Shown here piece after piece: positions 43,461 through 55,067 of a stretch of DNA of 64,000 nt. The notes beneath the pieces are model-generated. The model was given only the letters and a program-made list of their open reading frames with translations, was not told where the DNA came from and did not search any database. Source of the DNA: Pisolithus tinctorius (lineage: Eukaryota; Basidiomycota; Agaricomycetes; Boletales; Pisolithaceae); the NCBI GenBank assembly GCA_024663395.1, contig JANFAH010000025.1:62001-126000 (forward strand), read 5' to 3'. Numbering within the stretch: the first letter of the stretch is position 1; each line of letters begins with the position of its first letter. The translations under genes were made by a program, and so were the position numbers.

Positions 43461-44630
43461 TGGATGAAGAGGATGCACACCGCGGAAATGGTCCTGCCTT
43501 CGGTGATTAGATGCAGTAAGACAGGTGCAGATAGAACCATACGTTATCGTTGAACAAGTAGGCATTCAGCGAAGCCAATTAAACAGCGGGAAAACACACG
43601 CAGGACAAGGCAGGAAGTATAGAATACACAGTACAGCGTTGGCCAGAACAAAGCGTGGACGCAGCTACACGGAAGTCAACACATATAACGCAGCGGTGGG
43701 TCGAGAGTGAGTTCACCGATGGATGTGAAAGTGCACGTTGATTGACAGAATTTGGCGTAGGTTGAAGAAACGGAGAGTGTCCGTCAATAGTCCAACAGTC
43801 GGTGCTGTAGTTGATGGTGTGAGGCAGGGGCTGAAAGCACGCGCATGTGCTGTACACCGCGGAAGACCGAGTCAGACGACCGGTCGGCCCGACCTCCACA
43901 CTCCCGAATAGTAGTTTCTTGTTCGTTTCTCTGCTGTTGTACTGTCTAATCAGTGAATCAAGGCCGCCAGCGGTGCATGACGATGCATGCGAGAAGACAA
44001 TCACCAATCACCCATCACCCGTAACCAACTGACACAGATTTACCACTCCCGACCGATATCCCACATGTCCGTTGCTGGCCCGAGCCCCGTGCGGTGCCGC
44101 TGCAGTTCCCAAGGAAACCTATTGTATGTGTGTGCTCAATCCTTGTATTAGGCAAGGAATACCTTAACAGTCTTCGCTGACTTTGCCGCTGGCAGGGACC
44201 TTTCTCCACGAAATTCAGGGCTTTTGGATCTCGAACAAGCTTTCCATGGCGATGCCAAACTCATTGTTTCCTAAATCCGGACCGAAGTGAACCTTGAAAC
44301 TGCTCCGGTGGTACAAAGTTCGACATCCTCCAGTGTTACCATATGCATAGCAACTCGAAGGCATGTCCACTCGTGCATGCATACACTCCATTTACTAAGC
44401 CAACCTCCAAGCTATACCAAACGAGTCACATCCCTCCAGTGGAAATGCCGCTCCCTGCCATCAACCTGGTAAATCGCACCCTGACTCGGTCTGATCGGTG
44501 GTTCGTTAGATCTGTTATTACTTGCATCCCGGTGGCACCTGCCCAGATCCTGTGGACGGACTGCAGTGGACCATAAATTCGAAAGGACACGAATCAAGAT
44601 CCTGATATCATAAAAGCCATGGTTATCTGT
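43461..44630. repeat. 5' flank of gene 3, duplicated, no gene
   Basis: 43461-44330 aligns with 31782-32650 with small indels. The remainder to gene 4's stop shows nothing coding. Confidence 0.6.
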
Positions 44631-47600
44631 CTACACAATAGTTAATGTTTTGATTTTACTTTGCAAATTATTGGGAGGGTCTACGACGTGAGCGGTAACG
44701 AGGATAGAAGACGCAATCCTTTTGTACTCGTTGTGAGCCAGTCGAATCAACAGAAGAGCGTTAAATGGCCCCTTTAATGTAAGAAGTAACTTCTCTTCAG
44801 TTATGGCATCTAGCTTGCCCGACGAGCCAAGCAATTTTGAGTGCCAAGGGCGTACAAGTTGCAGAGCACTTGGCTCCATTGCAGCATCTTCTAGCTTGTC
44901 AGGCAGTGCGATCTCAAGTGGCCTCAAACCGGACGCTTGGATCTTGTAGGTATAACTCAGTGTCAAAGGGTCTCCTTGTAGCTGAACCGCCGTAACACGG
45001 TGAGTGATGCATGTCAGTATAAGGCGACGATTGATGAATCGTGGGAGGGGGGAATTAGCGAGCGAGCGATGCAAATTCCGCAGTACTGTGGACGACGAGG
45101 GCTGCTGACTCGTTGTCAGTGACTGTTCTTCTGGGCCACACTGAGATGGAGACAATGGCAGTGTCTGGTACGAAGTAATGTGGGCAGGAAAGCAGGAATG
45201 AAATGGTGACGCCTCTCCGACCCAATCTAGAATAGAGATGTCCCCAGAATGCGATATGATTTCCGCTAGGAGACGGCCAAGTGCGTTCTCAGGAGATTCC
45301 CCATATAAAATGGGCATGTGGAGATTAAAGATCCCGAAAAGTGAATAGGCGATATCCTCAGGCCGGGTAGTACAACGCTTCGACGCCCATTGGAGTCTCG
45401 AACGGGCATCGTCCATACCCGGAGAAAAGTTGGTGAGGAAACGAGACTCTATTCCAGTCGCCTTTTCCAGTTCTTCCAGCACAGCGACATCGGTCTTATG
45501 GTTTGCACGCGTGAGGTTCTTATAGAGCGACCAGTCTTGGGTGTAGAATAGTACGGTTGCAGGGGCCAGTAGTTCTTGAAGGGTCCACCCACGTGTAAAC
45601 CATTCGCTGTTCCCAAACAAGCCGGTATCGGAGACGTCAGAGAGGTGAACGACCGTCAGGGCGGACTGTCGATACCATGCGAACATTGATCCTATCGCTT
45701 CTTGCAGCTCCGCACTGCTATCTTTGTCTATGCAACATGTGTCACTCCACGCCCAAAAGTATTCCTGCTCACAAGCACGACGACAAAGGGCTTGGAGCTT
45801 TCCAAGCCCTCCCTTGGATGACATCTCATATATCGAGCGACCGTCGATGTCGCGCAACAATGGCTCGCCTTCACCCCAGCGATGAGAAAAGGTGACGAAA
45901 CGAAAGTATCCAGAGACGGAAGTATGGATGTGCTCCATTCGCTGATCCGGGGTGCATGCCCTACATGAAGACAATAGCTGATTGTATTGTCGACTGTTCA
46001 TAAAATGCGATATCTGCGCATCCCGATTGCATAGTATGCCGGTATGTGTGTGCAGCAGCCTGGTCGGCATGGTTTTGAGGGTTTCAAATGCAACACCACG
46101 GATGACTGATTTAATGTCAAAGTGGGTAACATCTGAAGCCCCGGATGTGATAACAACTTGTGGGTGGATCTTCATTTGGAGGTAGTCCGTAAGACAGCGC
46201 CGAGATATGTCATAACCCGGATCTGCCGGCATGAGTAGCTGTAAGGCTTCTTGCTCATACGCAATAGCCTCGTTTAAATCACTTGCTGTGTGTTGCTCAC
46301 GAAAACGCTTTGCTAGACACACTGCAAGGTCGTGAAGGGATGAAGCGCGGTCGAGACGTATTGGCGGATGGAGCTCTAACGCTGCGCGTCCGAGTATGAC
46401 AGCTTCTTCCAAGTCGGCGACTTCCCCCTTATTGTCATACCTGTCTGATAGACAGAGAGCAAGCGAATGAAGAGATGAATCCCGATTAGGATGACCAGAG
46501 GGACGTAGTTCCAACGCCGCACGGTATAGCTCAATTGCCTCCTCCAGGTCCTGCATCAGAGCTTGTTTTTGGAACCTCCTCCTGAGGTCGCAGGCGAGAT
46601 GGTGAAGGGAAGCACCACGATGGCGATGTCCTGGCGGATGGAGCTCTAGTGCTGCGCGTCCAAACGTGACAGCTTCTTCCAAGTCAGCGACCACCCCCTG
46701 ATTGGTATACCTATCTGAAAGACAGAGAGCAAGTGAATGGAGAGACGAATCCCGGTTAGGATGACCAGAGGGACGCAATTCCAACACTGCACGATGTAGC
46801 TCAATTGCCTCGTCCAGGTCATGCGTCAGAGCTTGCTTTTGGAACTTCCTCCTGAGGTCACAGGCGAGATGGTAGAGAGATGCACTACGTTGGCGATGCC
46901 CTGGTGGACGGAGCTCTAGTGCTGCACGTCCGAACATGACAGCTTCTTCCAAGTCAGCAACTACTCCCTGATCATCATATCTATCCGAAAGACAGAGAGT
47001 TAACGAATGAAGAGATGAATCCCGATTTGGATGACCAGAGGGACGCAGTTCCAATACTGCGCGGTGTAGTTCAATAGCCTCGTCAAGATCACATGTCAAG
47101 GATTGTTTCTGGAACTTCCTCCTGAGGTCACAAGCGAGATGGTGGAGAGATGCACCACGATGGCGATGCCCCGGTGGAAGGAGCGGTAGTGCTGCACGTT
47201 CCAGCCTGACAGCTTCTTCCAAGTCAGCGACTACCCCCTGATTTCCATACCTATCCGAAAGACAGAGAGCAAGCGAATGAAGAGAAGCAGCCCGATCAGG
47301 ATGACCAGAGGGACGAAATTCCAAGGCCGCACGGTGTAGTTCAATTGCCTGGTCCAGGTCATGTGTCAAGGCTTGTTTCTGGAACTTCCTTCTGAAGTCA
47401 CAGGCGAGATGGTAGAGGGATGCACCACGTTGGCGGTCCCCTGGTGGATGGAACTCTAGTGCTGCACGTCCAAACGTGACAGCTTCTTCCAAGTCGGCGA
47501 CTGCCCCCTGATTGGTATACCTGTCCGAAAGACAGAGAGAAAGCCAGTGGTGCAATGAAACCCTATCAGGATGATCAGAGGGACGTAGTTCTAAAACATC

Positions 47601-47768
47601 ACGCAGTAAAGCGATTGCTTCGTCCAAGTCATCGGTTTTCCTCCCTTTCGTGAATCTGTTATAGAGAGCCATCGCTAGGTTGAAGAGGGCAACATCCCTG
47701 CCATTAGGTCCAGGGGGACAGCGTTCCAACTCTGCTCGCTTGTGCGAAACATCGTCTGTTGAAGCCAT
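44631..47768 (-). CDS. TPR-HET protein, gene 4, 1045 aa (shortest array)
   Basis: A single open frame from ATG 47768 (MASTDDVSHKRAELERCP). Residues ~45-495 hold ten 45-residue units (five super-units); the A units here carry a gene-specific signature (HxRGASLxHLACDLRRKFQKQAL), showing that the units of one gene resemble each other more than those of other genes. The HET domain begins with SHRWG at 628-632, then WSDTCCIDKDSSAELQEA, RGWTLQELLAP and RPEDIAYSLFGIF, followed by the shared C-terminal part ending LTIV. No P-loop or membrane segment is visible. It is the first gene of the co-oriented cluster. Confidence 0.87.
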   Translation of the reverse strand: MASTDDVSHKRAELERCPPGPNGRDVALFNLAMALYNRFTKGRKTDDLDEAIALLRDVLELRPSDHPDRVSLHHWLSLCLSDRYTNQGAVADLEEAVTFGRAALEFHPPGDRQRGASLYHLACDFRRKFQKQALTHDLDQAIELHRAALEFRPSGHPDRAASLHSLALCLSDRYGNQGVVADLEEAVRLERAALPLLPPGHRHRGASLHHLACDLRRKFQKQSLTCDLDEAIELHRAVLELRPSGHPNRDSSLHSLTLCLSDRYDDQGVVADLEEAVMFGRAALELRPPGHRQRSASLYHLACDLRRKFQKQALTHDLDEAIELHRAVLELRPSGHPNRDSSLHSLALCLSDRYTNQGVVADLEEAVTFGRAALELHPPGHRHRGASLHHLACDLRRRFQKQALMQDLEEAIELYRAALELRPSGHPNRDSSLHSLALCLSDRYDNKGEVADLEEAVILGRAALELHPPIRLDRASSLHDLAVCLAKRFREQHTASDLNEAIAYEQEALQLLMPADPGYDISRRCLTDYLQMKIHPQVVITSGASDVTHFDIKSVIRGVAFETLKTMPTRLLHTHTGILCNRDAQISHFMNSRQYNQLLSSCRACTPDQRMEHIHTSVSGYFRFVTFSHRWGEGEPLLRDIDGRSIYEMSSKGGLGKLQALCRRACEQEYFWAWSDTCCIDKDSSAELQEAIGSMFAWYRQSALTVVHLSDVSDTGLFGNSEWFTRGWTLQELLAPATVLFYTQDWSLYKNLTRANHKTDVAVLEELEKATGIESRFLTNFSPGMDDARSRLQWASKRCTTRPEDIAYSLFGIFNLHMPILYGESPENALGRLLAEIISHSGDISILDWVGEASPFHSCFPAHITSYQTLPLSPSQCGPEEQSLTTSQQPSSSTVLRNLHRSLANSPLPRFINRRLILTCITHRVTAVQLQGDPLTLSYTYKIQASGLRPLEIALPDKLEDAAMEPSALQLVRPWHSKLLGSSGKLDAITEEKLLLTLKGPFNALLLIRLAHNEYKRIASSILVTAHVVDPPNNLQSKIKTLTIV

Positions 47769-49602
47769 CGAGTGAGGATATGTACGATGGAAATGGTTCC
47801 GCCTTCAGAGCGAGTTCAGTAATCAGCTGCAATCAGACAGAAACAGTCGAACCCACAAAGCAACCGGGGGGGATAATTCAACAGCAGAGAAGGTACGAAG
47901 TACAGGATAGGGAATACTGCGAACCGGTCGAGCGTGGGTGCAACTACATGGGGGTCAATGCATATCATGCAACGATGAACCGAGGGACTTCACCACCGAT
48001 GGATGGAAAATTAGAAGGTGGTTGAAAAAGATTGGCTGTGTGCTGGTTGAGGGAGTTGGGCAGATAAAAAACTGCAGAGCAGCTTGCCCAGTTTCCCGAC
48101 GATTGGAACTGAGTGTGAGAGAGGACAGCAAGAACCGAACAAAAAGCACAGGATTGCCGCCCACGCCCACCCTGACCCTGTGTAGCCAGCACGTTTCTAC
48201 ATGCCTGAAGACTGGTGCTCCACTCTCGTCACACACAGTGACTTCTTGATCAGTTTCCCTTCTTCGCATGGGTTGACTCGAGGAAGTTGCTGACCGCCGA
48301 CTGTGCGATCATGACCGGTGGCCCGAAAGAGCAACGATAATGCCAGAAGACATAGTAACTTTAGTCTCGGCCGACACAACGGCGATACTGGGCGTGTGCA
48401 TTGCTTGCCCGCACCCGCGCTGCTAAGCTGCCGTTCCCAATATTCATGTAAGGGAGAGCTGACCACGCACTAATCTTATCAGTGAACACGCGGTTTACCT
48501 TGCTTGACAAGGTTTGTGAGAACGGACTCGTCTGAACACGGACCACCCACCTCCCCCCCCGCGAAGCAAAGCTCGGGGGAACCAACAGAACAGAGTCACA
48601 TCTAGTTACCGTGCGATGTCGCACACATACTGCGTACTTTCAGTCTCAGCGAGCAATGATCAAGCACTGTACGGGCGGCACTTTCCGAGTACTGCCTAGG
48701 CTTGCTAACTCCGTCGACCAGAAGCAGAGCACACACGTCATTGTGAAATTTGAAGACACTGGCATGTTAACATGTGGCTGACTCTATAGCGTCCCCTAGG
48801 TCGTATTCAGACCCGCTGCTGCCACGTATGAACTCACCTTCGTACCCACAAGCTTTTTATGACGATGCTCGACTTATACTCATCTCTTGCACACGGGCAA
48901 AATGAACCCTAGTGGTGCATTCCTCATGCACCAGCTTCACCACATACATCACAGCAGCTTCTTGGGGTCATGTCTACTTGCCTGGTGCAACCCGCCCAGG
49001 GAGTATACAAAATGAGCGAACACTACGAGTCTTGCGCGTGCTTTGGTATGATCACCGGAGGATCATTCAATGCGTCGCGATTCCTTGATATTGGTGCGTG
49101 TATATGCCGTTCATGCCTTTCTCTCTTATTCACACTGCTCTCCCGAAAGCGCTTGCTTTCCTCTGCCCCACGATGATGCGTTCACAAGCAACCATGTTAG
49201 CAGGACATGGCGTGATCGAACGACCTTCGGAAGTTTTGCGCTAGCCAATTGAATTTCACAAGAGATGTGACTGCGACTGTTGAAGTGCATACGATTCATT
49301 TACCAACCCGACCTCCAACCTTTATCAGACGGATCTCATCTCTGGAGTGGAAGTATTGCTCCTGCCATCAGTCTGGTAAAATGCACTTTGATCGAGTCTG
49401 ATCGGTGTTTCGCCAGATCTGTTACGATGTATGCATTACTTGCATCCCGGTGCCAGCTGCTCAGATCTTATGAATGACTCGTCATCCCAACTCACTTCCA
49501 CTCTCCTGACTGCAGTGGACCCAACGTGGATCTGAACACCAATCGATGCGTTCGATTCAAATATGCAGGACAGGCCCTTCGTTGCCGTAGATAGGGCCTT
49601 TG
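47769..49602. other. Gene-4 upstream region, no gene seen
   Basis: Parts of 48900-49420 resemble 32640-33060, so this too is duplicated cluster DNA. Frames of up to 104 codons overlap on both strands, have no homologous counterpart in the other copies and no recognisable motif. Confidence 0.5.
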
Positions 49603-50050
49603 TTAAACCATTCCAGATGGCTTGATCTTGTGGATTTTCTCTTGTTCGTCGGCCTTTCCGCAACATATGTCCCGGTCCTTGCCCGCTGGATAGCTCTCCA
49701 CCGTCAAGAAACCGCTCTCGACATTCTCCAGTAATCTATGCGTGACACCAGCCGTCGGAAGAATAACAATGTCCCCTGTCTGACAATGGTTTCAGCTCTC
49801 CCCGGCTCCTCCTCGCCGAAGCTTCGCACATCCAGATGCGATGCAGAGGATTTCGCGGGTTGTGCTGTAGGAGTGAGCGACGCTGTACCTGTATACCGCC
49901 ACTGCGGACAACTACACCCTTCGAGAGGAGGTGCGACTCAATTGCGAGGGAAGTCAGGTTCCGGAAGTACTCGTGGAGACTGGTAGAGGGCGGTGTTGTG
50001 CCTGGGTAAAAGTTGAACTTCGGAATTTGGTACTGGGGCCCTCATAACAA
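49603..50050 (-). pseudogene. Cupin-fold gene remnant
   Basis: Minus-strand pieces in shifting frames resemble a small cupin protein: a segment with CPQWRYT, then in another frame VYRYSVAHSYSTTREILC and ASGCAKLRRGGAG, and after a TGA and compensating indels GDIVILPTAGVTHRLLENV..VESYPAG with a stop at 49603-49605. The order (strand with H-x-x-x, then GD-x-x-x-P-x-G-x-x-H and a Y-P motif) fits the RmlC/YjlB-type cupins common in fungi. At least two frameshifts are needed, so I call it a decayed gene. The upstream minus frame 49938-50306 is open but not recognised. Confidence 0.55.
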
Positions 50051-50426
50051 CGTTAGTAGTGATTAATAATGGTAACATTGTCGTTGGTGGGCAACTGACT
50101 TCAGCCCAAGGCTCAAGCACCCAGCGCTCATCCGTGACCGCTTTGAACCTGACACGCGTGACGTCATGACTGATGGTGGACATCAAAAGGTTCTTAGCAC
50201 TCGCTCCGGCACTCTGCGTATTAAACCCGGCTTGAGACAGCAGCAGGAGGTAGAGCTCACGACTGGGAACCGACGGGAGATGGTGGATAGATAACGTCAA
50301 CGCCATCCGAGATATCCCGAAGCACCGGTGGAGTCATTGCCATTGCCATGTGTTAAGCGCGTCAAATACTACACATAGCGGAACTCCGGCTATTGCTCTT
50401 GCATCCCACCTTGACAGGCACCGAAA

Positions 50427-53188
50427 ATGCATGCAGTTCAGCGCCATTTTCAGCTACGGTCACCGGTTAACCAGAGGGTGTGGTCTGTGTATGCCGCACG
50501 GCTATTCAGTACCTCTGTGTCGAGAGACAAGCAGCGTCTTGTCATCCTTGGCTCGGGATGGGGAGGATACCAAGTTCTCAGGAGTGTTGACAAGAAACGC
50601 TGGGGTGCGTTGTCTATCACGTCTGGGATTTTGCCAGTTACTGATCGACTCCCATCCAGATGTTACCATACTATCGCCCACGAATGCATTCAATTTCACA
50701 CCCTTGCTTGCGGGTTGTGCAGTAGGGACACTGGAGTTTCGATGTGCCGTCGAACCGGTATGGTGACTGCGCTGCTGCTGTACCCGTGCTTGAGCTGATG
50801 ACCCTTCCAGGTCCGACGATACTCTCCGCAAGTGGTAGGTATCGCTAAGATGTGTGTTGTCCAATTCATCATTCCTATTTTGTAGACGGCCTACCAAGCG
50901 TGGTGTGATGCCATAGGTAACTGACCAGGCAAATCTTTTCATTACCCGCTAATCCCTTGTTGAAGATTTCAAGGAAAAGACTTTGACATGCGTGCGTCCT
51001 GTCGTAGATCACTTACCTCCTTACGTACCACGTTTTCCTCCCCTTAGATGCCTGCTACGCCACCGCTACCGTTCGAAAAATCATCAGCTCCCCCGGTAGA
51101 AACAACGACAACAGAAACGAAGTTTCCGGGCACAGGAACCTCTTTTACCCTCAAGTATGACAAACTCGTTATAGCGGTTGGCGCCTATTCCCAAAGTGCG
51201 AAACCTGGAGGCACACGTAGATTGTAGGCGCTGAACGATTTTTTTTTTCAGCTTTCAATGTCCCGGGCGTGAAAGAGTATGCTCACTTTCTTAAGGACGT
51301 ACGGGATGCCAGATCCATTAGGACGCGTATCCTCGAATGTATGAATCTACAGACTTCGAGGCATTCGAGGCGTGCTATAACCTCAATCCCTTCACAGGCT
51401 TCGAGCAGGCGAACCAGCCCATCCTTTCAGACGTCCAACGACGAAACCTGTTGCATTTCTGTATAGTGGGTAAGCGCTCTAGATGTCTGCTTGGAATGTG
51501 GTCCATGTTTTGACCACTGCCGTATCGCCACACAGGGGGCGGGCCCACTGGCGTCGAGTTTGCAGCTGAGTTGCACGACCTTCTGCACGCAGAGATAGCG
51601 GATCACTATCCTGGGCTGGCACGCATGTCCAAGATTACTCTCTATGATGTTGCGCCGTATATTCTTGGCTCATTCGATAGATCGCTCTCGAAGTACGTCC
51701 TATCGTTTTAGGGTGCTGTGTCTCCGACTTCAAGTGACTGATGACTCCGTAGCTATGCAGAAGAAAAGTTCCGTAGAGACGGAATCGATATCAAGACAAA
51801 GCATCATGTTGAGAGAGTCGAGAAAGTGAGTATCATGTGAACGACGTTGAATGCCTGGACTAACGCTGTCCAGGATAAGATGATCGTCAAAGAACAGGGA
51901 GAAGGTAAGGACGTCTTCTTTGATGAGGACTGGATGTGTTAAAAATTTTCCACATACATAGTTCCATTTGGAATGCTTGTCTGGAGCACAGGTCTGGCTC
52001 CGAATCCCTTGATTCAGACCATTCAATCTGTGCAGAAGCATGAAAAAACCCAAAGGTAAACTTATTTCGGTTCTGTACCGAAGAATTTGTTGAACGAGAT
52101 GGCTTTCAGTTTGCTGACGGATGAACATCTAAACCTCATCTTGAAAGACGGAAGAGTTGACCCAGATGTTTGGGCTATTGGGGATGCGGCAATTATCAAG
52201 ACGGACATTTTACCTGCTACCGCCCAGGGTAAGTTACTCTTTTGACCCTTTACCCTCTCCTACCTGTTCTTTTACGTTCTTCGCCTCTTCTTTCTGTTCC
52301 GTGAACTAGCGGGTTCTTCCGGCGGTTCGTGGAGTGGGTCACTGCATGCACTCCGATCGCCTATTCGACTTCCTTAAGTTCCAATTCCTTGTCGCGTTGC
52401 ATAACTGACAAAGTAAAAACAACGCAGTGGCCAACCAAAAGGCGAATTATCTTTCCAGGAAGCTGAACAGGATCGTCCGCGGAAGGGAACATGACAAATC
52501 ATTCGAGTTTCACAATCAGGGAAGTCTAGCGTACCTTGGCGATTGGTACGTCATAATTTCTTTCGCAAGCCACTTCCCCTATGCCGGACCGGATGCTTTA
52601 AATCAGGGTTGTGACCAGTCTCAACGGCGTCTGTGCTGGCCATAACCACTATGCTAACCACCGTTTGTTGTTAACAGGAAAGCCATATATGATCGGTCGC
52701 ATGCTGAATCAGGGATCAAGGCGCGGGAGACAGGCAGGCTAGCATGGCTCTTGTGGAGGTCTGCATATTTCACGATGACTCTGAGCCTAAGGAATAAGTG
52801 AGTCACTTGTCTTCTTCCTTCCTTTTGGTCACTTCCTTCGAGTCCTGTTCCAAATCACTTTATCCCTATCCTCCTACGATGCCGAGGTCCAATTGCTGAC
52901 ACACTTTCTTTTAGGATTTTGGTGCCGACATACTGGTGGGTACAACTGGATAGGTTCTTCTGTTATCTATTTTTCTGATTAAATGCGGTGGCGGTCTGTG
53001 ACTGATCGAAACCTCGGCCCTTTTCATCTTGCTGTGCGTTTGCACCACACTCATGCACGTTCGCTTCCTTGGCTCGGTGGTGCTCTGTACAGGTTCTTAA
53101 ACTGTATGTTACATCGGATCCTGACTCGTCGAGCGGTTATTTGATGATTAAAATAGGGATATTCGGGCGCGATCTCACTCGGTTCTAA
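50427..53188 (+). CDS. Alternative (type II) NADH:ubiquinone oxidoreductase, 479 aa, 18 exons
   Basis: Exons: 50427-50604, 50660-50757, 50811-50834, 50886-50916, 50966-50991, 51048-51195, 51252-51338, 51398-51469, 51536-51692, 51753-51825, 51874-51904, 51962-52055, 52110-52228, 52428-52545, 52678-52797, 52915-52935, 53093-53103 and 53157-53188. All phases agree and the sum is 480 codons with the stop. The N-terminus (MHAVQRHFQLRSP..ARLFSTSVS) looks like a mitochondrial presequence. The FAD-binding motif GSGWGG is at 42-47 and the NADH-binding motif GGGPTG at 222-227. GDWKAIYDR and the C-terminal FGRDLTRF are typical of NDE/NDI enzymes, which oxidise NADH at the inner membrane without pumping protons. 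Exons of 24 and 11 nt are unusually small. Two decayed relatives sit in tandem blocks A and B. Confidence 0.88.
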
Positions 53189-53690
53189 CCATTCGTGTCC
53201 ATTGTCCATTGCATGCACATGGATCTAATGGTGCCTGCCGTGCTGTCTAAGACGGCCGCGAAACGTGCTCATTATAGATTACCACCCGGATCATATCTCA
53301 CTGTTACTATCAAGATTTGGATACCTCAACTCATGCCTTGTGCTTTTCTGCCCACGCTTAAACCTCGTCTCCATTCTTCACACACCATCTACAACGTACT
53401 ATCCACACACAACTAGTACTGCTCACTGCAATTCTCCTATTCTCACAGGTAATGATCATCAATATGTCTATAGTACACTTGGAACTGTTCGTGCCACTAA
53501 CGTGAACGTTATGTTATGATGATATATTGGATGTTTATTTCGTAGAGCTTGAAATGGCGATTTTGAGATCTGAGCAGATATCTGTCAAACTTTCTTTCAA
53601 CAATCATATGGTGTCCAGCCAAGCCATATAGTAAGGAAAAACAATGAGAGACATGTTGGTCTGACTTATTCGTGATGATCAGTAAAGTAC
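53189..53690. other. Convergent intergenic region
   Basis: Lies between the stops of the NADH dehydrogenase and WASP-like genes. It is AT-rich with only short frames; nothing recognised. Confidence 0.5.
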
Positions 53691-55067
53691 CTAAAGCACT
53701 CGTCGACGGATCTTGCGTTTCTTCTCTGGAGGAGGCGACTCGGGTGTTGGTGACGGCGGCCTTATTGTGGTCGCAGGTTCAGGTGCTGAAACGGGTGCGG
53801 AACCCGTGGACAGGATAGGTGGGAGTGTTCGTGCTGGTGGGGATAATGGTGGCGCCGGTGAGAGCGCTCGAGTGATCGTGGGCGGAGAGGTCGGCGCTGA
53901 AGTCGGTGACGCAAACGTGAGCGACGTTTTTGACCGAAGTGCTGGTGAGTACGCTGATACACCTCGTTAGCAAACCACACCATGCCGCGGCCACCGAAGG
54001 ACGAAGAGAAAGACTCACCAGCTTCTGCTGCTGTTGACGTGCCAACGACCCTGTCCTTGACGGCTTTTGCCCCTGCCAAGAAGCCCTCCATGAAGTCGGC
54101 ATTGGCACTATTTCCCCCATGACCAGCCTCGCTCACAAGCTCTCCTTCACTTTCAAAGCCATACCCTTGCAAATCTGCAATAAGTGCAGACCAGGCCGGC
54201 TCAACATTTTTCGAGGACTCAATGCCGCCATTGGCGGATATTCCGACATGGGAAACGTGCACGAATGAATGGGGAGATGGGCCCGAAATCATACATGGCT
54301 TCAGCGGTGTCGTAGTACTTGGTCGTATTAGAGGCTGATTTGCAGAAGCAGGCAGAGATTTGGATTTGTTCTTGGACTTGAGTGGGTTCAAATTGGTGGC
54401 TTTCGCTTGTTTCTTAGTGGAGTTAACTCGTTGGCGGAAGGCACCAAAGACTAGAATGCAGAATGTGGGTGAACACGTGGGGAAAGACGCAAGCGAATAG
54501 AGGGGCTGGCTCACAATGGCGACGGGTCCTGTCGGCGACTTTCTTAAAGAACACGTCCGCTTCTTCGTCTTCGTCGAAGCAAAAACCAAACATACGGGTC
54601 TAGGTATAGACCGTTGCCCATCAACCTAAACCACACCAGCGTGGGAGGGAACTTACGGTACCAGTGAAGTAATGGAAGAAAGGCTTATCCTTACAGTATT
54701 CAAACACCTCCGGAACAGAAAACATCCATACAACCCTGTCCGTCTTCACGTCGATAAGTCTGAACCAGTATTTTTCCTTCAGGCGTAGTCCGTGTCCTTG
54801 TGCGCCACCACGGTCCGGCGGTGGGGACAACAACTGCGAAGGTACACCAGCGAGCGAACCCAGTCCTTCGCGATCACGCCCAAAAACGAGGATACCTTTC
54901 AGCTTAGAGTAGGTCCAATTCAGATGTGGATTGATAAACGGGGCGTAGTACACCCTAACGGCCGCAGTGGCGATCACCTTTTGCGTGTTGAGCTCGAGAA
55001 CAGAAGAGAGGTACGGGTGGCGTTGTTTATCTTCTGGCGTGAAGAACGCCGTCGTCGGTTGATGCAT
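53691..55067 (-). CDS. WASP-like protein with WH1 and CRIB domains, 396 aa
   Basis: Exons: 55067-54657, 54599-54515, 54450-54019 and 53953-53691; all phases match. The start MHQPTTAFFTPEDKQR was chosen because WASP/Las17 proteins begin a few residues before the same motif. The WH1 domain spans about 10-165 (KVIATAAVRVYYAP, KYWFRLIDV, FEYCKDKPFFHYF, MFGFCFDEDEEADVFFKK). A CRIB-type motif ISGPSPHSFVHVSHVG lies at 219-234, the site that binds Cdc42/Rac GTPases in WASP. The tail is proline-rich and ends in PPPEKKRKIRRRVL. I see no WH2, central or acidic (VCA) segment, so it may bind Cdc42 and WIP-type partners without activating Arp2/3. The ATG at 55184 in frame is possible but less likely. Confidence 0.85.

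Noticed and set aside
28103..43565. CRISPR-like or satellite array (270-bp period)
   Set aside because: The periodicity is coding: it follows codon phase and encodes TPR-like units, and there are no spacers.
28269..47000. Plus-strand frames of 60-112 codons across the TPR-HET genes
   Set aside because: They are antisense shadows of repetitive coding sequence and recur with each repeat unit.
28103..47768. TPR-CHAT (caspase-like) genes
   Set aside because: The arrays look like those fused to CHAT domains in mushrooms, but the C-terminal parts carry HET motifs (SHRWG, CCIDKDS, RGWTLQELLAP) and no His-Cys protease signature is visible.
50350..50766. 138-codon plus-strand frame overlapping the NADH dehydrogenase start
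   Set aside because: It is an alternate-frame read-through of exons 1-2 and intron 1; the conserved protein lies in the spliced frame.
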